Shown in pieces: positions 35,970-46,036 of a stretch of DNA of 64,000 nt (the first letter of the stretch is position 1; the number at the start of each line of letters is the position of its first letter). The stretch is taken from assembly GCA_037043015.1 (NCBI GenBank), contig CM073322.1, forward strand, positions 5,777,601-5,841,600, given 5' to 3'. The position numbers and the translations under genes are program-made. The notes under the pieces are model-generated. The model had not been told where the DNA came from. It made no database searches and worked only from the letters and a program-made list of their open reading frames with translations. This DNA comes from Bryum argenteum (taxonomy: Eukaryota > Streptophyta > Bryopsida > Bryales > Bryaceae).

Positions 35970-37028
35970 TGCCATTTTAGGGCACCATTTTTAAAACACC
36001 TACAAGTCCAACTTCAAATATTCATAGCAGATTATAGAAGAGTTCAAAAAAGATGATTTCACATGGTCTATCCTTCCACTTCCTTCCCTACACACAAATA
36101 TATCATACAAAATTAACTTCTCTACAGATTTTCCATGAGCCATTATGGAATAGCTTACCTTTGATTTTATTCAAAATCCAACCCACAAGAGACATTAAAA
36201 TCAAACATTGGATGGAACTACAACCCCTTTACAATCATGTGTTTATTCAATTTTAAAGAACTGTTGTAAATCTGACACCACAACTATTCCAATCATGATT
36301 CCCAGAGAATATGCTGTATTTGTTCCAAGAATCTTTCACATGCATACAATTTTTTTGTACTTCAAAACTATCTAGAATATTTTGATAATGAATATTTACA
36401 ACTACGAAAAATATGTATTAATATAGCCAGAAATACGTAGCTGAAATCTGAAAATACAATAATATTCATGTGCTCCGGTAACCTTGATTCCAATCACAAA
36501 ACTTCCAACTAGAAAGTTGTTCGTGCATCCTCATCTTTAAATCACACTAGTATATTCATGGAAAAGAAAAGGAATAGCTTGCAAAAGTACAATACATCCC
36601 ATGTTTTAAACCCTAAAAAAGAAGCTCCTTGCATCAGAATACATGTGATATCATCATACCATCTTAAAATGAGCTAAAATTCTTAGCTCAAAAAATAAAT
36701 TCTGAGATGGAATCCAACCAATTGAAGGCAAAACACTGCACCAGCAAAAAAAAAATTCTAAAAAGAAAGGAAAGGCCACAACATGTGGCTCCATATTCCA
36801 ACTCAATTGATATGGTTGACACAAAGTGTTAAACCCTAAACTAGAGGCTTCTGAAACCCTTGTGCCAATTCAGACTTTCCTTGTTCCTTGTTGGTCTTGC
36901 GGCATAAAATCAAATGGACTTCCAAGTTATCAAGCTCGGCAGCGGAAATAGACTTACACTTCTGGATGACCACCGGATGTGAGGAGTCGTTCATTTATGC
37001 CAACAAAGACAATGGTTGCTATTAAGAC
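35970..37028. other. Intergenic DNA with a repeat shared with 43870-44060
   Basis: About 35980-36110 (AGGGCACC, ACAAGTCCA, TTGTAGAAGAGT-like words) matches 43870-44000. No gene is visible; the right end is the 3' flank of the minus-strand nucleoside hydrolase. Confidence 0.4.
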
Positions 37029-40000
37029 CTAGCTGCTGCACAGGTACTTCTTTACAAGGTTTCGGACACCATCTGCATCAACCGTGATTCCCACCTCCAC
37101 TGGAGGCACGCCAACCCAGGGATTGTTCCCCTTCCAACTGCGAAACACATTCAAAATTGAAGAGTCAGCAACTTTGACACTTACAATAACAAACAATAAT
37201 GTCACCCTTCACTCGGCTAAAAGTTCCGAGTAGAGTGATATCTGTGCACTTTCCAGTGTTGATTACAAATAAGTTAAGAGGGAGATGTTAGCGTCTCGTT
37301 ATTGCAATGAATGTGAAGTAAAAAGAAAGTCAACTTTCATCTGTCTCACTTCACCGAGGGCCAGAATTTCTTCTTTCCAGTTCAGTATATGATGTGAGTA
37401 TATTCTTTAAAACATGCGAGGTTCGTAATTGATCACTGCGGCTATTACTATGACGAGCTTCGGTATCGCCAAACATGTTATTTTAACACCCAACCCCTGT
37501 AATGTACAGTACACTATTGAATGAGAGTAGAGACAGTTGTAAGCAGCAACGTACTGTTTGAGTCCGTAGTCAAGGATGGTGTGGCCTACGCATCGGCCCA
37601 CAGTCTCTACTCGCACTGCTCCCTTTCTGAAGGTGAACAGCGATGGGTCCAACAGTGCTGCCATGCACGTCGGGTCGTGAAGAAAAATTCCTGCCAAAAA
37701 ATAATAAAAAAATAGAACGAATGGAGGTCAGGCGTTTCTCCCCCCCCCCCCCCCCCCATGGGAATGACATCCTTGATAAGTTCATGTTTTTGTGAAGTTG
37801 CAGGAAGTGAGGAGGATTATACCATCAAAATGGTCGGATTCTATGTGCCATTGGTGATAAAAGCGACAACATTCATAGACATATTGCCCGAATTTCCCTC
37901 CGGAATCTCTTATCTCAAGTAAATCTTCTTCTGCAATTATCACACCACAAAAATAACCAGTTGAATGCGTATACTGCTCAGGCTCACAAATTCCTTTAAA
38001 CACTACCCCAGCTCTGTCTCCTATACCAGCACTTGGTTAACCTTCATATAACAAGTTAGGTCACATTGTTATCATACTGTTTAAAGCCCAGAGCTCAGGT
38101 GTACATTTAAGAATTGGATACTGGACATACCTCACACGTTTAAAAAGTGTAAGGATGCATTGCCAAGCAATCTTCATGGGGCTGACTACCGTGCTATCAC
38201 TTATGGTGACCTTCAACCTCCTTAGAAAGAAAAAAACAGACATAGTACTTCGCTTAACAGATTTGGATCTGGAACTCAAATATCACATATCGCCATTGGT
38301 ATTAGTAAAAGCGTTGTATTGATATTTGACGAAGAGGCCTTTACCACTAAATATGACCTGCGTGGTCAAGTTGATTCCTACGGCGAGAGTTTTCATTCCA
38401 GCCGTGAACGTAATATCTGCAGCATCGGGGTCACAAAAAATCTGCATTCCAATCATGCACACTTAGCTAAAGACTCGTCCTACATAATGAGACAAAAAGA
38501 ACGAAAAACCCTTCCGGTACGCCTCGTCCAATAAAGTAGTCATAAAGTGTCAAAGTGTCCTTCATGTAACTGCAATACCACTGTTGCAGTCATCGTGGAC
38601 AAGTCGTACTAAAAGAATTTCTCTTCTAGTGAACAGCAATAAATGGTGTGGGAGTAAGGGCGTGATCCTCACGTTTCGGGAATGAGACTTTTGCCTTGTC
38701 AAACTTACATTGGCTTCCGCAGCAGGATTTACATTTCCACACGCGTTGAAGGCACCTCCGAGGACCACCAGTTGGCCAAGGTTCTTGGCGAAGTTAGGGT
38801 CCTTCTGGACTGCCTGCAATGGATCCACCAGCATCCTCAGCTTGATAATTTCCATAAGAGCAATTTCTCATTACCCAAAATGGTTTTGTAGTTGTCCCTG
38901 TTGGAGGAAGTACTGACCAGTGCGATGTTAGTGAGGGGGCCGAGGGCAACCACAGTCACTTCGCCAGGAAACTCTGCTGCTTTGCTCACAAGAAAGTCTG
39001 GAGCACTCATTGGTGCCTTGTGGCCTTTGGGCTTGGCTTTGTGCGTTTCTCCGAGTCCGTCTGATCCATGAACAAAATACGCAATTCGGGGTTTCACGCA
39101 CTGTTTCAAGAATCCAAAAATGACGAGTTTATGCAAATGCAGATGATATGCACAATCGTGCAGCCAAAGATGCAAAGGAAAACCAAAATGAGCCCAAAGG
39201 CAAAAAAAGAAATAAAATCCTCGAATCTCAGAGCGTTGCAGCCCAATAACTATGAACATGTGTGCACCAGTACTCGATCTCAAGTATCAGGCATTTGCCA
39301 TACGGATTCATAGTAAGTCTAGAAAGAGCTACACGACGATGGTCGAGAGAAGAACCTGTAGTGATTCCGATGGACCTTCTGCAACTGGTATGTCGGGGCA
39401 CCCTGCAAGTTCACACTGATGAATAAAACTACACTGTCAGCACATGCAGGCAAGGGTTGGGGAGGTAATTATACAGAAAATCTGACAGAAGCTCCACCTG
39501 CAGATTTCTAACATTTTGTGTTAATTTGTCGTCAGAAACTCCTTAAGAGCTGCATGCGCTTCAATAAGGTACAGCTCGATTACAGCAAAAGCATGAAATG
39601 CGAAAAACCTCAACAACAGAAACTATGCAAATAACGAAGTATATGCTCACCAGCCAGAGGGCATTGATTGTCGCCAAATCAGTGTTAACGTTGCCAAAAA
39701 TGGTAGTTAGTCCTATAACTTCAACCTCGGGCGCTTGAAACGCCATAATAATCGCCATCATGTCATCTACAAGACATCAAACATCAGATCCACTGCTTAC
39801 ACTAAGAAAATCAATGTATCAAAAAAACGAGTGATGAAATCCGAAACTAACTACAGTTGAAATTTTCACCCCAATTAGGTTGAAATACAGCACACGAACC
39901 CCTACTGTAATCGAACGCAATTGGGAATAATGACAGCACCTTTAATTTTAGGGCATAGCTTGCGTTCTTAACCGGGGTTAATTATTGAACTTATGCTACA

Positions 40001-40405
40001 GTAATGCTACTTAAACCCCAACAACCCACGAGCTCCAATATATCCTCAATCGAAAACAGGAAAGATACTTCACACACAAAAAACGTGACACTTACTTTCA
40101 AATTCTCAAAAAATGATCAAAGCCCTAAACTAAACACAGTGAATTTCAAAATGTAGGCCATCAAAGCTAAACCCTCAAAACTTTGGAATCTTAAAAAACG
40201 CTTCGAAGAAGGAATCCCCGATACTGCACTGGAGCCGACATTTTGAGGCTACAAACGAAAGCGAGCATGCAACTCGGAATTGGAAAGCACCAGGCGGGAG
40301 TGAGGGAGGGAGAGAGAGAAAGGACAGGAAGGAACATCACTTACCAATGCCGGGATCCGTGTCGATGATCACCTTTCGTCGAGCTGGGGGCCTGATCGGA
40401 TCCAT
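37029..40405 (-). CDS. URH1: Nucleoside hydrolase (copy A)
   Basis: Inosine-uridine-type nucleoside N-ribohydrolase, splitting ribonucleosides into base and ribose for salvage. Nine exons on the minus strand: 40405-40345, 39766-39651, 39415-39356, 39100-38918, 38813-38709, 38441-38345, 37930-37823, 37690-37555 and 37137-37029. They sum to 975 nt, 324 residues. The start Met is fixed by an in-frame stop about 40 codons upstream with no ATG between. Landmarks: KVIIDTDPGIDDMMAI (the Asp cluster that binds Ca2+ and ribose; Met replaces the usual Ala), GLTTIFGNV, IPVAEGP, YFVHGSDGLG, VVALGPLTNIAL, LGGAFNACGNVNPAAEAN and FLHDPT with the late catalytic His. It is head to head with copy B at 46037-48916 and shares all eight intron positions and phases. 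Intron 7 contains a run of about 17 G on the coding strand. Substrate preference cannot be read from sequence. Confidence 0.94.
37741..37757 (+). repeat. Poly-C run in intron 7 of nucleoside hydrolase A
   Basis: About 17 consecutive C on the plus strand, that is poly-G in the pre-mRNA, between exons 37930-37823 and 37690-37555. Confidence 0.9.
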
Positions 40406-40649
40406 GGGTGCCTGGAATGGATCGAAAAAGGCTGCGAGAATGTTGCTGGCGTGGAATGGATTGCTGCGGGCAACAATGGAATGGAAGAATGATGGAGAGA
40501 ATGATCCCAATCTCTCTCTCTCTCACTGCAGCATGATTTCTCCGCTGGAATGGAATGGAAAGGAAAAGCAGGGGACGGACAGAAGAAAAGGTGGCTGACG
40601 GATGTCATCTCGTTTTATCCGTCGTCGTTTTCGAGTTCATTCAACCCAG
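40406..40649 (-). promoter_or_regulatory. Leader/promoter region of nucleoside hydrolase A
   Basis: Immediately upstream of the start codon; contains a (GA)7 run on the transcribed strand (40511-40524) and repeated CATTCCATTCC words. I cannot point to a TATA box. Confidence 0.35.
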
Positions 40650-40995
40650 ACTTCTTTCTTGCTAAGTTAGAAGTATAACAAGAAGTCGAAGGGACAAGGA
40701 ATATGGAACATGAAAATTGGAGGAAGAAGGAGTGAACAGGAGATCAAGAATTATGTGAGGGGACTACGAACCGGAACAGAAGATAGAACTGGGAATGGAG
40801 GATGGGAACGATGAACAAGTAATGAGAATCAGAATCAGATGATGGAAACTAAGAAGGGGAGTTTGGGGATGGGGATCCGGTAACGAATGATGAAAATTAA
40901 GCAAGCGAGTTGGGGGATGGAGAACCGGGAACATAAGATGGGGAAATGGGAATGGGAGTTTGGGGAATCGAGAAGAAGGGAATAGAGGACATCCC
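40650..40995 (+). repeat. Purine-rich degenerate repeat
   Basis: Repeated words such as GGGGATGG, GAACCGGGAA and GATGGGAA about every 20-30 bp; it is the complement of the pattern at 20210-20620. Confidence 0.5.
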
Positions 40996-40999
40996 GTAA

Positions 41000-41925
41000 A
41001 TCCTAAAAAGCAAGGGGACCATCAATGAGGGAATCGGGATAGGGGGTACTTTTTGAAGAACACCTAAGAAGAGCTCTTACAAAACAAATAGGCCCTACAA
41101 GTTTGAGACTAAATAAGGTTTGTAATTGCAAAGAGCTACAAGTAGAGTAAGTTAAACACTCAAAGCTAGATTTGAAGATTAGAAAATATGAAGTTTTAGT
41201 AATTGTGAGGCAAAACTTAATACTTAGGAATTGTTGCAAAGTTCACAATTTGAGCCTTTAGTCTTGATCTTTATGCAAACTTCAAAACTGTAGTTGCATA
41301 TTCAAGCCTGACTGAAAGCCATCAACAATTTAAGTGAGGTAGCATGCAGTAGTAACACCTTCGCGCAATTGTGAAGGCATTCATTACTACTAATGGGGCA
41401 AGGTAGGCATGTAATAACATGAATTGTATCTAAAGACTAAACATCAATTGTTGTTTACCTTGTCTCCAATCGATTGAGATTGTGACACTTTTGTCATTCT
41501 CACAACAACTCATCATACATATTTTCAACTTCTTCAAAGAGATGGTTTGAGTTTTTTTTGTGTAACTTTCTTGTAGAAGGCTCTTGCTTCCACCACAAAA
41601 AAATGTTTGTTTAAAAAGCCACCTCAACATCAAAAAAAGATTCATGTCAAGGAGGAATTTTTGGCGCACACAATTTGACAGCCACAACAATCTAAGTGCG
41701 AGCGCATGCACTTCACTTGCTCAAAATGACCCAATTTCAAAGTTTTTACGGATGCTTTACATGGCGAGTCAAGCCGTGCATGATGCCGATGAAAATCTCT
41801 CTCATATGATTGGTCTATTTCTCCTCGAGTACATAGTACTGTCTTCCTTTCTCCTCTACTCTCCCTTTTATTTAGAAAGCATAAAAAGTTGTTCTCCAAG
41901 CAAAATTCTGTTAAAGAACATATAT
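41000..41925. other. Intergenic DNA, nothing recognised
   Basis: Frames at 41430-41711 and 41584-41931 overlap on opposite strands and have no recognisable product. Confidence 0.4.
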
Positions 41926-41927
41926 GA

Positions 41928-42178
41928 TTAATTCCGCTAAAATGGAATTATTCCGGTAAAATGGCACACCTCAACTTTCTGAACTGTAGTTCAACTGAAA
42001 CCATGTGATATAACAAAATTTGAAGGTGATATTATGGAAAATGAGTGACAATGTATATAAAGGAGTGATATTACAAAAAAATGTGATATTACAAAATACA
42101 CCATTTTGTATGAGCACAAATGTAAAGACAAAATGGCACATGACATAGTGCCATTTTAATAGAATTGGGGTTATATGT
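41928..42178. mobile_element. MITE-like copy of the AAAATGGCAC family
   Basis: It begins near ATTCCGCTAAAATGG and GGTAAAATGGCACACCTCAA and ends near ATAGTGCCATTTTAATAGAAT. These ends resemble the inverted repeats of the MITE at 63529-63963. The interior repeats GATATTACAAAA. Confidence 0.5.
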
Positions 42179-42768
42179 GTTGTTTCAAACAATGATAGTT
42201 TGACTGGTCAAAAAAGAAAACAAATGCTGTATTGGTAGCTGATGTTTTGTGAGCAAGGATCTCGCCATTTGGGCTTCTTTCAGAGAATGCACGAAATCGC
42301 CCACCAAAAAGCAATCCAGAACGACTCAATCTGTTTTCCGGTTTTCGATCGTTTCCCCTGCAAGACATTCAACCCAAATCAATCAAAGCAAGAGTTTATC
42401 CGTTCACAATGAATCAAATTCAAAGCAGTCGATCACTAGCCAACACAAAATTAACCATTACCCAGCTCCATCGATCAAACGCAAGCCATCGTAACCATAA
42501 CATCTACCGACCTCGCCATGCTCAAACAAATCTGGTGCTAGCTGAATCGACAAATCCCACAATCTGCTACAGAGTTTCGAATCTCAGTGCAGCTCTATTA
42601 CAATCAGACAACCTGTAAGTAACAACCTGTAAGTAACCATTACCATGCCAAAGATCGATCGAGCCGGCCGGTCATGGACAAATTACTCGATCCAATGTGA
42701 GGAAGCTCGATCGATCAGACTTTCTCGATCTAGAGTTTGAAGATGAACCTGATCACTAGCATACGAGG

Positions 42769-43159
42769 ATGCGGCAGATGTTTCCGTGCACCGCTTCACA
42801 TTACTTGATATTTCCAGATATACCCCATGAGTTAGTGATAGAGTTTGTTGCCGCTACTGTAGATGATGTTGATGAATATGATCCTGCAGATTCATCTTCA
42901 TCTCTAGCTACTTACGGTCCGTAAGTTCGGTTGTGTCAATCTTCAATCGCAACAGAGTTCATCCCTGGCTAGTCAAATTGGGAGTACCGTATAAGATCGT
43001 GATAAGAATATGCCTTGTTAGTACGTCATGCGCAGATTCGAGGATGATACTCTGGCGTTGTGCACATCCACTGCACATGATTTTTTACTGCTCCAATGTG
43101 TGAATAGTGTTGCTGGTTTTGATCGAGTGAATTTTCAAACTCTTATGATAAGAAGCTGA
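42769..43159 (+). CDS. Possible two-exon small protein, unrecognised
   Basis: Function unknown; existence uncertain. Exon 42769-42920 begins with the first ATG after an in-frame TAG (42757) and ends at TCC|GTAAGT, phase 2. Exon 43036-43159 follows a CGCAG acceptor and continues in phase to TGA. The 91-residue product starts MRQMFPCTASHYLIFPDIPH, has an acidic/Ser stretch (VDDVDEYDPADSSSS) across the splice region and ends near VAGFDRVNFQ. I recognise no domain. It lies between the two nucleoside hydrolases, just before the 43.35-kb minisatellite. It could be a relic of a larger gene. Confidence 0.3.
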
Positions 43160-43190
43160 CTCTGGTGGAAGCTGTAAGTTGCTTTCATGA

Positions 43191-43928
43191 TTGGGCCGCC
43201 TACTTTTACATGCATGGGGAGTTGAGTATGTTTTCATTTTGAAGAATAATATTGTACTAATCATTGGAGGAATGCATCTCGAGCATCTTGCTTGGTGGAG
43301 TACACTTTTATGTTATGAGTATCGGAGTTGTCGAAGAAGACAACCGCTAGCTGATGAGTATGGAGATGGGGGAGTCAATAAGTGTGGAGATGGGGGAGTC
43401 AATAAGTGTGGAGATGGGGGAGTCAAGTGTGGAGATGGGGGAGTCAAGTGTGGAGATGGGGGAGTCATGTGTGGAGATGGGGGAGTCAAGTGTGGAGATG
43501 GGGGAGTCAAGTGTGGAGATGGGGGAGTTAATAAGTGTGGAGATGGGGGAGTTAATAAGTGTGGAGATGGGGGAGTCAAGTGTGGAGATGGGGGAGTTAA
43601 TAAGTGTGGAGATGGGGGAGTCAAGTGTGGAGATGGGGAAGTCAAGTGTGGAGATGGGGGAGTTAATAAGTGTGGAGATGGGGGAGTGAAGAAATGTGGA
43701 GAGAGTCAAGTGTGGAGATGGGGTAGTCAAGAAATGTGGAGATGGGGGAGTCAAGGTCAGAAGGGAGAGTGCTCTAAGATGGAGGAGTATCAATACTGTA
43801 GCGCTAAGCTTCTTCATTCAGGGTTACATCATAGTTGTAGAAGTCAATATAATACCATGTACTTATCCCAAACACTAACAGGTGTCAACTTAGGGCACGC
43901 TTGTAAGTCCACCTTTAAAGATTTATAA
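43191..43928 (+). other. Open frame through the minisatellite (245 codons)
   Basis: It encodes repeated CGDGGV(N)K between a non-repeat start (MGRLLLHAWG) and end. No known family, no splice context and open alternative frames argue against a protein, but the repeat keeps frame. It is recorded here because it is the longest frame in the 42-46 kb interval. Confidence 0.2.
43355..43770 (+). repeat. 21/24-bp in-frame minisatellite (GTGGAGATGGGGGAGTCAA)
   Basis: About 18 copies of a G-rich unit based on TGTGGAGATGGGGGAGTCAA, 21 bp long or 24 bp when an extra AAT(A) is present. Both lengths are multiples of three, so a frame from 43191 to 43928 stays open (repeating CGDGGV with K or NK), and two other frames are open as well. 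The last copies degrade after 43690. Confidence 0.95.
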
Positions 43929-46036
43929 CAAATTGTAGAAGAGTCCAAAAATGATAGTGAGATCGACTTTGCGTATCGTTCCACTTACTTTTCCCATGCA
44001 CAAAAATAATGGCTTACTTTGTTTGTTTTACAACAAATTTATCAATATGAGGTTTGAGCCATTATTGAACACTCTCCCTTAACATGTGGGAGGCTAAGTT
44101 TATAACGTGAAGGAGTTAACTTCCAGAGTCCAATAGGCCACAAACTGCCAGAAAGTCTAAGAAGTGGCAAAAACTACCGACTTTTAATGAAAGTTTTCAA
44201 ATTTTGACAAAATTTTAGATATGTGACCGTAAGATCTAGTATTTAACTTTTATGTGTATTTGTTTATCAAATATCATTTTCTAATTTTCCTTACCGATTG
44301 TCAAATATCAAGCTCAAAGTTAAAAAAAGGGTTTTTTCCCTCGCTGTCGAAAGGGTAACTAGTTTTCTGGGGGCCAAAAGAATCATTTTTGGTAGAAAAT
44401 TTGATATGAGGCTCTTCTCAACCTTGTCCCTAGGTGAGTGAGGAACATGTACGTGCAATTTTTACTCTCATGCGACCTATAGAACGTAGAGAAACGCTTG
44501 ATTATTCACATGGAGGTATGTTAAAATCCAACTACAAAGGTTGGTCTTTGACAATAAAAAAATGGCATGTGAAAAATAATTGAATTGGAAATCCAAACGC
44601 TGTGATCATGCCTTGGAACCTTATTTACATGTCCAAAACTTGAACCATAAATAGTTTGGCGGTACTTTTAGGTAGAATTCAAATAGTGTTTTCAAACTTT
44701 AACCTGTAAATATCTTCTAAAGTGTGAGGAATTTTAACGCCGTAAATGACTTTTTAGAAAGATATGAAAAAAATCTCCAACATGAAAAAGGTCTCAACTT
44801 CATGCAAGCTAAAATAGTAAGTCGGAGGCTGACCAAACCCCAAACAAGCAAAATATGGCCTCCATCCACTTTAGGAGGAAACCCCTAATATCTTAAAGCA
44901 TCATTTTAACGTTGTACCTCAAACTCGCCCTTTTTCAATGCAAGGGGAGAATTTTTCATTTTATGATGTTATTGAAGTATGTAAACATGCGATCCTGTAG
45001 TTAACTTAGAACCAAAATTCTCATCGATTGTGAGATCATAACATTCAAGGTTGGAATAATGGTTCTTTTCCCCTGTTGTAAAACGGGAAATTTTGAGGGT
45101 TGAAAAATACCATTTTTGAAGTATACATGACTTTTGTGTTTGGTCTGATGGACCTTATATAGGAAGTCAAGGACAATTTTTTTGAAAATTATATTTTAGT
45201 AAGAGGGGGACAAGTTATGGCACAACCCGCGCTCCAAAAATCGGTACGTACAAGAATGCAAGGCCATTCTCTTGTTTTTAATACTACTCGGAAAGGGATC
45301 TTAACAGAATGCAAGGTCAATTCATGATATTATTTCAAAAATATTATATCACTAATATATTTGATTATGAGCAAATCAAAAAGCATGGAATGTAGCTGAA
45401 ATTACAAATTAGCCCCATGACCTTATATTCTTTTCTGCAAAACAATCCTAAGGGCCGTACACATAGGAGTGTTGGCCACAATATATTTATTCTCTAATAT
45501 ACTTACCAAGCTGCACATTGAGCCATTTGGGCTCAAATTTTAAGTGAAGATTTGTTGGCCATGTCTCCCCATGTAAAGCGTCCCTTATTCCATATTACTA
45601 AAGATGATTTCTTTATGCCAAAATAATGCTTTGGATTCCCATTCTAAAGAAAACTAGGAACCAATAAAAAAACTAATGATTTGACCAAACCCACATGGCC
45701 AAAGACACAATAGTCCAAAACAGAAATTCCCCAAGAATGTGCTATTTTCCACGCTCTATCCATCTGACATGATAAGCTCAAGGACGTATGGGATGATAGT
45801 TAGTTAGTCGTCGAGGTTTCATTCATCCAGTTCAGTAATCATCCATTCTCGTCGGAGGAAGCCAGAGAATGTCCCGGTGCTCTTCACTTAGCGTGCATAT
45901 GATCGTGACCAGCAAACGAGCCGGGAGGAATTGAAGCAGCAGATTGTGACTTGTGTTTCGATTTGTGTGGGAGATCTCGCTTGCCGTGAGTTTGTCGCTT
46001 CAAACCTCACTTGGGTCCCATCCCTTGGCTGCAGCG
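43780..46036. other. Repeat-rich DNA between the nucleoside hydrolases
   Basis: 43870-44060 matches 35980-36110. About 45130-45760 is an inverted, diverged relative of the element at 14258-15197 (shared GCGCGGG/CCCGCGC, CATGTAAAGC, AAGTTATG blocks). The last 200 bp are the promoter and leader of nucleoside hydrolase B. Confidence 0.4.

Noticed and set aside
43313..43817. Ser/Pro/His-rich and Ile/Ser/Thr-rich frames on the minus strand
   Set aside because: Low-complexity translations of the 21/24-bp minisatellite.
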